64,000 bases of DNA from Myripristis murdjan (taxonomy: Eukaryota > Chordata > Actinopteri > Holocentriformes > Holocentridae). A model generated the notes under the pieces. That model was not told the origin of the DNA. It worked only from the letters and a program-made list of their open reading frames with translations, and searched no databases. The stretch is from positions 15,314,821 to 15,378,820 of the forward strand of contig NC_043983.1 in assembly GCF_902150065.1 (NCBI RefSeq), read 5' to 3'. Shown piece by piece: positions 22,330 through 35,100 of the stretch. A program made the position numbers and the translations under genes. The stretch's first letter is position 1; each line of letters opens with the position of its first letter.

Positions 22330-23560
22330 GATGACGAACTTCACACCTTCTCACTTCAGTGCTGCAGCCAGAGGGCTGGACAAATGTGCAGCTCCACAAC
22401 ACTGTGGGCTGTGCTCATGTCATTCTCAAGTACTGAGTTTAGGAATATGTAATGATAATTTATCAGCATACACCCTTTATTGTTGTTATGTCTGGTAAGC
22501 CCTGTGAGTTTTCCCCTTTTCTTCCTTGGCTGTGAGATTTACATAGTTCTCTCATATAGGCTTAGAATATTAATTATGTTTTGGTAAATGCTCCATCTGG
22601 ACACAGAGGTTCACTTTCAATAACTTGTTGTATCAAACTGTATGTGGTAATGTGGACTGTAATGTGGACTGGCTGAATCATTGTAGTTATTCCTAGACAG
22701 AGAATATAGGAAGATGTTTGAGCACTTGAGAGGATTCAAGGTTCTGAGTCCATTACACCTGTCCAGGCAATTAAATAATGTCAGATTCTTTCTCATCATT
22801 ATTTTGTTCCCACAGCTCAAACCTCCAACATGTGGTACAGCCCGGGACTATGCCCTCCCCTGGCACAAAGTGTCCTCTGCATCAAGGCACTGTCAGATGT
22901 GTAAGGGACAAAATAAGGGTGAGCCTGAAATTACTACAGCTGTTGTCTTCAGAGAATTGCAATAAATTCTACTGGTATGAGATATTAGATTAACTCCCAG
23001 TCTAATAAATAAGTGAGTTACGCCAGTGCCAATAAAGCGAGGGAGTACCTCATGAAATTCTTCTTTTGAGCTCTTTGAGGAGGAAGTGAAACAGCTCTTT
23101 CAGGAAGTCCAAAAAAAAAAAAAAAAAAACTGTTGGTGGCTGTGGGTGGCACATGTGTAAGCTCTTAACAACAGATCTAGGAACAGAATACCAAGCCTAT
23201 CTTTCAGTCATTATTTGTGGAAGGGGAACCCCAAAATGTAAGGCTGGGTGTATATTTGCATTCAGGATCACTTGTAGATCGCAGGATGTTTAATATTAGC
23301 AGTGTCAACACAGAGGTTACACCCTGATACTTGAAATACCAGGGGCAGTTTCAGCAGCTTGAACACAATGGTTATTTTATAAGCAGTACAGGCATGCACG
23401 TGATGAGCTATACTGATTATCAACTGTGATTATCAGCTCTGTATTAACCTCATATGGTTCAACACAGTGGAAAAAGCCACAACCAGAAAATACTTAGAAT
23501 TCATACAATTCATACCAAATTACTATAGCAACATACAAATAAAACTCAATATATTACTCA
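22330..23560. other. Spacer between il12rb2 and il23r
   Basis: About 1.2 kb separates the presumed il12rb2 start from the il23r 3' end. The two genes are head-to-tail on the minus strand. I see no coding exon here; short frames at 22617-22993 show no domain. The il12rb2 promoter should lie at the left end. Confidence 0.5.
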
Positions 23561-23570
23561 ACATTTTTTG

Positions 23571-23576
23571 TTTATT
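23571..23576 (-). terminator. Polyadenylation signal of il23r
   Basis: AATAAA on the minus strand, 212 bases after the il23r stop codon, the first such signal downstream. Confidence 0.65.
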
Positions 23577-23787
23577 GAGGTCTGATAATGTGATTTGGAT
23601 CACGGTTACAGAGTGAAGAAAGAGGTTTCTCTGATTACTGAAAAACACTGAGATCACCATTTCACCATCACCATCACCATCACTGAAATGTGATAATATA
23701 ATGCTTTTCAAGGTCCTTGGCTTAGTAGTGCAGAATGTCCAGTTCGTTATTTCCAGCATCCCTCTACCTCTGCATCTCTCAGAGCGT

Positions 23788-26700
23788 CTAGTTGTGACCT
23801 CTGCTAGGAGCAGCTGCCTGAGCGAAATAACCACTGGTCAGCGTTGTCTCCACTGTATACTCAGATAGACAGCTATGTGCCTCATTGAGAGTCATTTTCT
23901 CACACTGCTGTAAGTTCAGAGACGTAGAGCCCACCTCCACCACACGCTCAGCCCCAGTCTCCCCAAGCAAGCAGTCGCTTTTGAAGATACTTGTCGTCTC
24001 AGGAGTTTGAGGCCTTAAAAAGCCACTGACAGAGCTGAGAGTAAGTCCCAGAGATAAACTGGAGAAATTCACCTCCACATTGGACAGCAAGCCTCCCAGT
24101 AACCCTCCAGATATAACTGAACCTCTGTCTTCCTGCACACCAGCTGGAACATCCCACTGTTCTTCTTCTCTGTCCTTTACGTCCTCTTCATCCTCCCTTA
24201 GCGGGGCTGAAGGAGCATTCTGGGGTTTGTAGCTAACATGCTCCAGTGGCGTTGTCCCAGTATCTGCCATCTGCAACGTTGCCTCTGCTGTGGACTGTCC
24301 CACCTCAGCATCGTCCCATTCTATGTGGATGATGGGGTAAAGCTCGTCCCTCTGTTCCTGCGGGATCTCCTCAATTGGGGACAGTGGAGGGTCACTATAG
24401 GTGAAGGACCAGGATTCTTCAGATGCACTTCTCTCATCCTGACAACCAAAAGAGACATTTAACACACTTGATTACTGAAACATGAGACAGCAGATACGGC
24501 ATTGCTGAATGATACCATTTACTGCCTTTAAAACAGCGTTGCTGGATGCAGACTGAAAGTAACAACTGGCCTGCCTTCCTAGTTCAGACCAGATCTTTAT
24601 AACAAGAAGGTGCTCACAACAGACCTCCACCAAGGTCCCAGCTAGAAGTTACAGCCCTGTTTGTCAAGTCATGCCTCCTTTCAGCAATGGTGTTGTGATT
24701 GGACACACCCCTTTCATCCAGTCTGTGTAGAAAATGACCCACTTCCAACCTCCCCAACTTGGTTTCATGATGGTATTTGGATGCTTTTGGAAGCAATGCC
24801 CCAATTTGTGGAAAGCCCTACTTGAGTCTACTTGAATGTTCCTTTTTCATGACATGAAAAAGCATGGTGAACACAGGTGTTACTACTAATATTAATTCAG
24901 GCTCCATTCCATTTAAGTTTAGCAAAGCCGTTCCAAAGACCCATCATGAAACACACCTGCACCCTGCCTCTGTTAGACCTAAATGGAATGGAATCTACAT
25001 TGCTGTCATTAGTAAAACCTGTGTTTACCCTGCTATTTAATGTCAAAATTGCTGCTGTGAAAGGGGTCTATTGGCCCAAAAAGACAATCACCTCCTCAGT
25101 GACCAATAGCCAACCTTTCCACCAGGATTTGTGCAAATCCATTCAATAGATTTGAAGTTATTCTGCTGACAGATGGATGGACGGATGGACAGGGGTAATC
25201 ACATAACCCTCCACTGGAGGTTTCACTGCCATGGTGGAGGCATTGAGACAAACTGGAGACTGTTTTCTCCATATTTTAATATTTCATTATAATGGCACTG
25301 GCAACAAGAGAAAGTGACCCTCCTTCACAATGGCTCCAGTTTGTTTGTTTCCCTGCAGAAATATCGCTGCCATACTGTAATTATTTACTCTTGTTGGTAG
25401 GCCTACATCAGTTGCTGCAGTTGTAGTTTTGGAGATGGTGGTGACTATACTGCACCCAGAGTGAAGGAGAGGTGAATGTCAAAGTAGTTTCAGGCGTAGT
25501 TTGTTTGGAGTACCTTCAGCAGTTTGATGGCATTACTGTTTCCCGGTTTTGGTAAGTTTTCAGCCAGCCAGGAGGGTCCCATAGATAGACATTTTTGTTT
25601 CATCCTGTATGGGAAGAAAAGGATCTTTCAAAAAGGAAATTCAGTTTATTATTGTTACATACAGTAACAAGGCCATGTGCACAGAATGCAGGAAAACAAA
25701 ATCCAATTTTTTTCTGCCACAGACCTAACTAGTTTTGATGCCAAAATACTTTTGCCAAAAACAAATTTAGGGGTTTATTAACTACTGATGCCAAAATATC
25801 TCTAAGACCTTAAGTGACCTATCACACTTAGATTAGGTTCCGTTTTGTGGCAGGGGCTCCTTTTTTTCTTTCTGCCAACGGTTGTGGTGTAGCACTGCCT
25901 GAAAACTGGGGTGTTAAAGCCACAGCGGCATTCACCTTGGTAACTGGGAAAACAAAACCAATGTATATTCTAAAACAGTTGGGAGTGCAATGTGCTTTTA
26001 CTCACAGTCAACATTTTCCACTGTTATAGCATATAAACAGTTTTGTCACATAATGAATTGTACGTTATTGTGCCATTATACGTTACCTTTCCCTTATACA
26101 TCTCCAACACATCAAGTTGGCTATGAACGCTATGAAGAGGGTAGCGATGACAAGACACTTGACCACCAGGCCAGCTGGAGGACGCAGGGAGAGACAGACA
26201 CAACACAAGTTCAGATGTCAGAGGCCTGAGAGAGGAAAGCTCTGATTTACCTTGTCCATATGCTTAGAGGTGCTTGGAGAGTAATAAGCTTTTGAGTTGG
26301 GTTTGAATGGGGCCATAGCAGTCAAGTGTCAGCAAGTGTCTCACCTGCAGAGTCTGGAGGCTGAGAATAAACCCAGTTTCCCTGCGGTCCTTCTCCTGCT
26401 GAGTTGGACGCTGACAGTGAGAGAGCCAGAGCCCCTTCAGGACAGTCCAGCCACATCTGCCTGGGTCTAGAGCCAGGCTCGCTCACTGCAAGGAAGCAGA
26501 TAACCAGCACATGACTCTTTAGGACTAATTAAAAAAAAAAAAAAATCACAATCACAATCACAATACAGTACAGCTTCCAAAATACAATGGGCTGTATTGA
26601 AATGGACTGCCTTTTAAAACTTTACCAAGTCTAAATATTCACCCTCGATCCTTTATTATTTTTTTTTTTATCAAAGAAAATATATATGTAGAAAAAGATG

Positions 26701-29700
26701 AATTTATACTTGTGATCATTCTTATCTGAATTGCTATGAACAGCAAACATCACAAGAGTTTTGGTCAGCATCATTCAGCCATAATCTGTTAGGGACTTAA
26801 ACCATTCACATGTTGATTATGTTCTGTTATTAAAATAAATAAATAAATAAATAGCTGCTCAACAAAACTATGAGAATAAGATTAAATCTTTAACTAATTT
26901 GAACACAATTTAATTCATTTGTTTTATTTTAAATTTAAAAATTTAAATAAAACAGTGACATCCAGTTTGCACACAAGTGATAAAAGAAAGGTTAAGTTCT
27001 CAGGTGACTTTTCACTGACAATGTAGTTTCAGAAATAGTGCCTGAAACATGTGGGTTAGTAACAGCCTTGGGGATGCATGTGTGCATGTAGCCACGTGGC
27101 CTCATATGCAGTAAGCTTCCTGTTTGTGGTCAGGGTAAGCTCTAGTTAAGTCTATGTTTCACTGAACAGACCACGAAACATTAATACAACAGCCTGTGTT
27201 TAAAACATTCATTCAGGTCAATACAGGCCTTTGCATTGCTTTACCTATTTCTGGCCTAGAACTGTGTTGAACAAGCACATACACAAACCAATAAATAGAT
27301 TTAGTACATTGTTTAAGGTCTAACTTAAGTTATAACCCAGAGTCAGGATATCTGTTAGAGTAGCCCCTAAAGACTTAGAATGTGGATGTCGCTTATCCAA
27401 AAACTATTAATAAAAAAAGATGAACATATAACATTGGCATTTCACTGGATTACTGGAACTGTGAGGTGAAAAACCCTGCTCATGCAGTGCTAGTTTGTAG
27501 GAGGAGAGTATCAATGGGATGACAGGTACACACTTTCCATTATGTAAGAGTTGAGTGAGCTAAAACACAACACATGCATACTACTGCATTGTAACTTCCC
27601 ACACTCCTGCATATATATGCGGTTCTTTATGAAGCCTCAGCCTCACAAAGGTGAAGTACACACATAAGCATACCGTGAAATGAACACCACAGAGCACAGC
27701 CTCCTAGAAGCACAAGAAACGGCAGGAAATGGCCCACAACAAAAAGGTTCAGTAAGTGTGTCCCCTCAAACTTCAGATGAAATTCCAGCTGCTCTTTAAT
27801 AAAGCATGTACATGAAAATTGAAAAGCACTTGGATGAAATCATGTTTAGAGTTTTTTATATCAAAAATATAAACTGGCATACATTTGTTTGCAAATATAG
27901 GTCACACACACACACACACACACACATACACACACAGGGACACAGCACAAGGGTCAAAATCCTCACTGTGTTCTGTGTGGCTGGAGCTTAGTATGCGGAG
28001 ATAGATGGTGTAATGTGTGATAAAGCCTCTCTGTTGGTCCACAGCCAGCTCCTCCCACTGGATCAGGATCCGTCTGGCCTGATGGTCCAGCACTGACAGC
28101 TTGGGTCCAGATACTGGCTCTGGAACACAGAGGAAGTGGATGGTGGGTTCTGTATGTCAGGCATGGACCGTCCACTGAGTATGGATAAACAATGAGATGC
28201 AAGTGCCAAACTAAGACCCTAACACCAGGCTATGTTTAAGGATCTTTGCTTTTTGGGGGAAAAACAATTGAAGGGGATGTGAGTCAGATGTGAACCTCAC
28301 CCTGTTCCTGAGAATAGACCAGACGAAATGATGGCTCACTCACGCCCCTGATGGTCACAGCATACAAAGAGACTTCATACCTCACACCCGCACTCAGACC
28401 TGAGACAGAACCAAAAAAAAAGCACCGGGACATCTAAACTCTCTCATCATTGTCTGAACTGTAATTCAGAAACTTTCAGAATTACTCAGAAATGCTGGCT
28501 TTTGCTGTACTACAGTATGAATATGAATCCTCAACAGTAATCCCGCCCAGTCCCTCCTCCCTGTGTAACTGCCCACTAGAGTGTGCTGCTTGATCTCACT
28601 TGTGTTCATTTTAGGGCTGCCTTTACACAGTGCAACTTCTGTGGTATTAGTTGCTGATTGTGAATGAAAGGTTTAATTCTGCCAAGTCACCAAAGCCATA
28701 CAGAACATTCCAGATGATGATGCAATCCCAGATCAGGATTTTCACTGGATGGCTCTCTCATGGAATTCCAGAACAGCTGAGTTGTAATGCACCATGTAAA
28801 CTCAGCGTTACGGTTTTGTACCACATGAGAGACAGAAGGTTTTGTGGTTGCTAACAGAAATCAAGCCAATGCAGATGAGGTGAGACACGTAGCTGTTTTG
28901 TTTGTTTGTTTGTTTGGTTTTATAAAACCAATATGTGACTGAGCACAGACTCTGCAGGCAATGGCAGTGTTGTGGTCGTGCTGCATTGTACTTTGCATTG
29001 CGGCATACATGCATACAAACCACTGCAGCAGACTGTGAAAGTAAGAACAGTATACTAAAGCAAAAAAAAAAAAAAAAAAAAAACTGAACAAATTGCAACC
29101 CTGAGCTGTCTTTGTGTCTGAATGCTGACTTTACCTGGGATTAATGCGATGTTCTGATCTTTGGATACTCTTTGCCAGTGCATTCCTGGAGCTCCACTTC
29201 TCCATTCCACCACGTAGTCCAGCAATTCTCCTGCAGATGCCGACCTGCTCCACGACCAGGAGACCACCATAACACTGCTATTGCCTGCAGGATCCGGCTC
29301 CTTCAGAGCAGGTCCAGGAACACCTGCAGCAAGACACCAGAGACAAAAAAACTCAGGAGCATGCCTCATGGTGCTTTATGTTCCAATAGTTTTTGTTCTC
29401 AGTGTACAAAGTTTGTGTACCAGAGTGTCTGAGCGGCACAGCAGCTGGTGGAGATTTCCCATATGAAGTGACAGCACTGACGCTCAATGTCTGGACCCTG
29501 GATGACACCTGAACTGCACATTGGTTCACAGCAGCAGGACAGGTGACTGCTGGCTTCTGACTGTTATCCATGAAGATCTCATACTGTTGCACCTCACCAC
29601 TGTAATCCTCAGGAGACGGAGGCTGGGGAAAAAAGTTTAGTCAAGTCCATCACTGTAGTTTTAAGCCATACCATGTAGACTTAAGATGCACAGAATAACC

Positions 29701-32700
29701 AAATCACTCGATCAGAATATACTGTTAAATCCGGGTGTAACAATTCATTCATTGTGTAGATTCAATTTTAAATTATAAACTAGAAAGGTTACATTTTCTG
29801 AAATTTGAATGTGCTTGCTTTAGTCTCCAATTGAATAAATAACAAATGCAATATTAGAAGCAGTTGAAGTACTTAAAAGTAATACACATAGTAGAGGTTT
29901 TTTAAGCAGTATTTGATGACGTTTAGGTAGTAGTTGAAGCAGAACTTAAAGAAGCTGAAGCAGATAGGACGCTCCAGGGCTCTTTGGGTGCCCCCCAAGA
30001 AAGGTAGCCTTGGTGGTCTAAGATCAAGTGCCATCTATTGAGCCTTTCCACAAGAGCAGACCAGATTTTACTGCGCAAATATTGAACCCCAATGATATGA
30101 TGCAATATGTACCCATGTCCCCTCCTAGAATAAGGTAAATGCAACACAAAACAGCCCGGTCTGACTCAATCTGGCATCACTGCCTTCTATGTGATCCAAT
30201 TTAAATGTCATTTCCAGTCAGAATGTTTCTATGAAAATTGCTGTCAATGCAAAAACAAGAGGCCCTTCTTTTGTGGTAGCAAAGATATTTCATGTTGGAA
30301 AAGACAAACATGAATAAAGAGCTGCAGTACTGCTGGTTCACGTGCCGATCAGTGAAAAATAACTAATTTCATGTAGAAACTCCTTAAACAAAGCCATCAT
30401 TCCTTTTTCAGTGACATGAGACACAATACCTTCCACAAAACAGTCACATTCTGCAGTCTGTTTATCTCCCGGGTGACTGACATCCTCCAGGCACGTAGCT
30501 GCTGAGAGGGACCTAAAGAACAATTTGACCGCAGGTTACTTAAATGATAAAAAGTCTCATATTGTAGCTAAAGGTGTGACCTTGGTTACATGATAAGCAA
30601 ACATTCAGTCAGGTTGCAAGCTTGCCTTTGCCAGGGGTTTTCTTCCTGACAGACGGACTCCATTTGCTGCAGCTCGGCCTGGGTGTAAGGGTAGCTGAGG
30701 GTCCTGATGTTGAGCTACATGCTCTGATCTGGAACTCATACTCTGTCAGGGGCTTCAAGCCACCAACTTGTAGCAAACCCTTTCTCAACTCTATTTCTTT
30801 ATCCATGACCTAGACAAACATCAGGACATTGGGTCAACTGCATGGTGCCTTCTGCAAACATTCAGACTGTCGAGGGTGTTTTGTAGAAATGTAAAGTAGC
30901 GATTAGTTTTTGCAAAATCAAATCACAAATATCAATTTACCCAGGGGCCATTTCCTGTGTTCCTGTGCCTGACGAAGAATCTGAGATGCTCTGAGGGCTC
31001 TGGAATCTCCCAGCGCAACATGGCCACGATGGAGTTATTCCAAAACGTTATCTCCACAATGCGAGGCGTGTCTGGTATCACTGCAGTGCAAATGAGTTCA
31101 ACATATGTAAGCAGGCGTGATTGTGCGTTACAATACGCCCAGTTGAACAGTGAGTCAAAAAGTCAGTGTTGCATTAAAGGTTACCAGTTAGTCAGCTAAA
31201 GCTCTCTAAATCACTGAGAAGGAGTGTTGAGAAAGTGGTGGAATTAATCACAACAAAAACGAATGAAAAACAGATATCTGATAACCAGGTCAAATTAGTC
31301 AAACTGCGAAAGACACACTGTCTAAAACAAAGTTCTCAGCATGACTAATGCCCTGAGATCTGTTAACTGTTTTAGATTTTCATGAATTTAGTTTTTTGCA
31401 TCCAGATTTTTAACATCAAAATGAAGTGCGTGTGTGTGTGTGTGTGTGTGTGTATGTGCACACACTTAGAATTTTGTGTATTTAAGGAGTAAGTAAGTAC
31501 GAACTTACCAACATCCCTCAGGCACAGGATGAAGGGATCTGACTTTGATTTTCCCAAGTCGTTGCAAGCCGTGATAATCAACAGGTATTTTTCATTTTCT
31601 TCAAACATGGTCCGTGGCACGGCCAGTGCTGTAGTGTTGCGAAGTAAATCGGAGTGTATTTGGCTGCCATTTTCTCTGTTTTAGAAGGCATATGTTAAAC
31701 ATGAGGGTTAACACTCCTCTTCATAGTTGCGAAACACACCTTGTTTTTTCCTTACAAAATGTAAAGCAACAGGTTTTATCCAAACACAGGCATCAAAGAG
31801 TACCTGGTGACTGAGATGTTATAGGTGGTGAGTAGGTGTGTTTCCTGTCCCGGTTCCATGAACAGTCTATTACGTCAGAGCTTCTTGATATTTCACAGGC
31901 AATATCAGTGGGCTTATCAGGCAGTACTGTGCAAAATGAAAATCAGATTATATATTTGTAGTCATGTTTACCTCACACATTTCACAAATTCAAATTATTA
32001 AAAAATATAGAAAATTACCGGTAAATACTGTTTAAAATGATTACATTAGCACATACTGTAAAATTAATCTATTATAAATATTAGATTATAAATAAAAAAA
32101 CAATAATCTTTAATAAGGTTAAAGGTGTACAATAATGTATGCCTACTTTCCAAATAGATTGCACATTACCAGACAATTAAAGAAAAGCATGATCAAAGTT
32201 GTGCAAAATATCTTCCAATTATAAGCAAATATATATAAGCAAAAGAGCCTTCATTTGGATGGTTATTTTAATCAAAACTACTGTATACTGCACTAGTTTA
32301 CTACAATATCTAGATGATTTTATTCTCCTTACATCCGCTCTGCAGGTCCAGCCCACAAACCGTCTCCGTCAGCCCATGTCTCTTCATCTTACAGGTCACT
32401 CCAAATTTTGGCTTGTGTACGTTGGTCAGTCTAAATCTCGCCATACAGTTGACTCTCTCCTCTGGCTCCAGCATCCGGCCATTAAAATGCAGGGACAATC
32501 TGAAACTGGAAGCAGGTTAACAGTTTTTGAGATGGACATGAATGTGTATGGTGTATTGTATCTCCTTTCCTTTCCTGTCTTATCCTATCTTATCATGGCT
32601 TGATCATCCCCACCTCTCACACTTGGGATGTGTGAGGCGGCAGAACACTGTCAGGTCTGAGCCCATGAGGAAAAGTGGAGCTGGCTCCACTGTCAGGTAG

Positions 32701-33443
32701 CCCTGGCATATGACAGGCTGGCAGCCGACGAGGAGCAGAGGACAGCCTGCCAGAGAAGAAAGAAAAAGCACAGGGTGTCATGACAGTGATGTCTGACTGA
32801 TATCTAAGGGATTGCGCTGCTCAAGAAATGTTCATTATTTAAGGCAGAGAACTCTATTAAAATTAAGTGGTGCATGAATTAACATATAAATTATGCACAT
32901 GTTTAAATTCTGTGGACAAAAGTGTATACTGTGTACCAGTAGGTGTAAGTTTTTTTAGCCACTATTCACTTTGGACTTTCAATAGGCCATGTATACTAAA
33001 AATGGGGAAAAGGTGTCTGACTATTGAGTAGTTAAGCAAATAATAAACAAAATCACAATTTAAGCCTCAAAACTTCAGTCAGACCTGTAACAGCACAAAT
33101 GAGATTTGCTGCAGTTACCACACAATAATGTCACGGAAACAGGTTCTAAATTTGGGATAGAGGCAGCAAGTCCCTTAATTATCTGTGTGATATGTGACAG
33201 GTCTATACACACAGATATACACACATATATACATATACTTATACATATATACACACACATTATACACACATATATACATATACTGTTGTATGCTGTTGAC
33301 ATTTTCAAATGAATCAGTCAACAGATGTACAGAGAGACAAACTACTGACAAACCTTCTTGTTACAAAAATTCAACTTACGTCTGATAGAAAAATGAAAGA
33401 GGAATGTAATTGTGTATGTCCATATGGTTTGGAAGGGATTCAT
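23788..33443 (-). CDS. il23r: Interleukin-23 receptor, 16 coding exons, about 893 aa, one apparent frameshift
   Basis: Signalling chain for IL-23 (STAT3 route, Th17-type immunity in mammals). Coding exons: 33443-33380, 32746-32614, 32505-32333, 31926-31804, 31675-31509, 31080-30941, 30809-30626, 30512-30430, 29622-29421, 29323-29135, 28399-28301, 28119-27967, 26485-26345, 26174-26087, 25604-25514, 24438-23788. Domains: signal peptide; Ig-like domain with CQGYLTVEPAPLFLMGSDL, matching human CSGHIWVEPATIFKMGMNI; cytokine module ending in CSKWSPS (WSxWS-like); three FNIII domains (exons 8-9, 10-11, 12-13); membrane helix LVVKCLVIATLFIAFIANLM; box 1 WLAENLPKPGNSNAIKLL, matching human WLYEDIPNMKNSNVVKML; tail with SYKPQ (about Y747) and GYFAQ (about Y881), matching human GYKPQ and TYFPQ. 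The coding sum is 2681 nt, one short of a whole number of codons: exon 4 changes frame near 31849-31851. Exon 7 ends at a GC donor (AAAG|GCAAGC). Either a sequencing slip or a damaged allele. Confidence 0.9.
24620..25245. repeat. Interspersed repeat with CCTCCACCA ends in il23r intron
   Basis: The left end has CCTCCACCAAGG (about 24626) and the right end CCATGGTGGAGG (about 25230), an inverted pair. Between them, GACAGATGGATGGACGGATGGACAG and related blocks (25160-25195) resemble a widespread animal repeat with CCTCCGCCAAGG ends, recalled from memory. It lies between il23r exons 16 and 15. Confidence 0.4.
27903..27938. repeat. (CA)n microsatellite beside il23r exon 12
   Basis: A CA repeat with one interruption, in the intron about 30 bases downstream of the exon 12 donor. 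Confidence 0.9.
31427..31452. repeat. (GT)n microsatellite
   Basis: Thirteen GT units in an il23r intron, near the exon 5 donor. Confidence 0.9.
33205..33285. repeat. ATACAC/ATATAC low-complexity tract
   Basis: Imperfect alternating purine-pyrimidine repeat (TATACACACA, ACATATATAC units) in the first il23r intron. Confidence 0.85.
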
Positions 33444-33533
33444 CTCAGCTCATCTTCTGTCTCTGTTAATGACAGATAATTCACTCAATATGTTGCCACT
33501 TGCATCAAAAAGTTATGTTGATCTTGATTTGAC

Positions 33534-33576
<43 letters not shown>

Positions 33577-33581
33577 TAATA
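33534..33581. repeat. (AAT)n microsatellite
   Basis: About 15 AAT units just upstream of the il23r signal-peptide exon, in its presumed promoter or 5' UTR region. Confidence 0.9.
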
Positions 33582-33589
33582 AATTCTCT

Positions 33590-35100
33590 CTTCAAAGCTC
33601 ACCTGAGCCATATGTGTGCTGGAGGCATTCTGCGAAAACTGAGGAAACAACCTTTTGCTGCACTGCTCTGTTTTTGCGCAGGTTTGCTGCTGATAACATT
33701 TACAGAAGTTAGCAGGTCCCTTTATAGTTGCAGTGTGACAGACGCATCAAGGCAGACACTTAATGTCAGTGCACTCAAATAGTGACACAACTTTCACACT
33801 GCATAAGTAATGAATTCTTATTATTTCTACTTTGAATATCTTGAAATGAAATCACAAAGCTGTTTGTCATTGCTTTGTCAACTTGTATTGCTCAAGACAG
33901 CACAGAGCATTATTTCAACATGTAAACACAGAAAGCTTACCAGCATTTCAGTTCATCTGCATGGCCACTGAAGGATAACACCTTTGGGATTTGGTATCAA
34001 AACGGCAAAAGGTTTATGTCATGATCTCTGCCATAGTTATGCAGTATCTTCCCTGGCTGACAGCCTTGTAAGACGTATTTGTGTAAACTGGTCTTTTTCA
34101 TGCAAGTGAAACTTCTTAAGGAGGCCAGTGACCTAGTTTGGTGGTATTTTAGCAAGTGCTGAAACTTTGAGCATTTGAGCAGTTTGGTGTCCTACTTCAC
34201 TTGGCTGTTGCTCTTCACAAGAGTTGGGTTAACTTTGAACATCACTGTCCTAAACACCTGCTTTCACTAAATATGCTGCTGTTAGCAGATGATCAAATGA
34301 ACAACCTGTCTATGACAAACCATATGACGCACATTTGTCCCTATTAAGGATGCTGACTTTTTAGACTACGACTTCAAAGCAGCACTGCTGCCCTACTTTA
34401 ATTACTAAACACCTTTATCTACCAGAAATCTTGATACCTCTGAAAGGTTAGCAGACTAAGGCTTAGTGTGCTTATGAAGCTGAACGTTAGACTGAATCAC
34501 AGGCTATCAAGTGATAAGAAGTCAATACACATTATACACATCAACTGCAACAATATGACAAGAAAACAGTGTTACTCAGCTTCTGAACAGTCTTCTTAAA
34601 GTCAGCAAAACAATGCACTCCTAGCCTGAATTTAGGCACTTCACAAGGAAAACAAAATCAATCTTCTCTAACTGAGACTAATTAGTTAAATAAGACAATC
34701 ACCTTGTGCCTCTGGTTATAATCCTCTACACTGTGAGAGAGAGTGAAGCAAAACTTCACTGAGACTTTATCAAACCCACCCAAGGCTTTGTGATTTTCTT
34801 GTTGCTTCTCATTTTCCATTTTCAACTTCAAAAGCTTTGAAGGGAAAACCCAGCAGTGAGAAGATTTATACTTTGATGTGAAGATCACAGACCTCAACAC
34901 TACAGTTTTTGTTTTTCTAGTTTTCAGAACTGTCATCCTCTCCAGGTCTCAATATTAAATAATAAATGTATCTGAGGAAAATTAGGTGACGAATTAGAAC
35001 TTTACATTGCTTACAAGGAACAATCTTAGTGCTTAGAAGTGTGAGGACAATAAACTTTTAACTAAGAAGTAAAGGACCAAAGGCGCATACAGTACTTTAA
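33590..35100. other. Spacer between il23r and the CYP2 cluster
   Basis: No coding exon or nameable repeat seen. Short frames at 33573-33782 and 34682-34936 show no domain. From about 35130 rightward the sequence becomes similar to the 3' flanks of the CYP2 copies, so the duplicated unit begins near there. Confidence 0.5.

Noticed and set aside
22083-22498. Frames coding for long Cys-Val or His-Thr runs at 22.2 kb, and similar ones at 37.1 and 54.6 kb
   Set aside because: Translations of CA/TG microsatellites.
27660-27790. Use of the intronic hydrophobic frame as the il23r membrane exon
   Set aside because: Joining it to exon 12 gives an immediate stop, and a better membrane exon (26174-26087) fits phase and leads into box 1.
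23788-33443. Alternative identities for the second receptor: leptin receptor, CSF3R or gp130
   Set aside because: The Ig-domain opening, box 1 (WLAENLPKPGNSN) and SYKPQ match IL23R specifically, and the position next to il12rb2 agrees.
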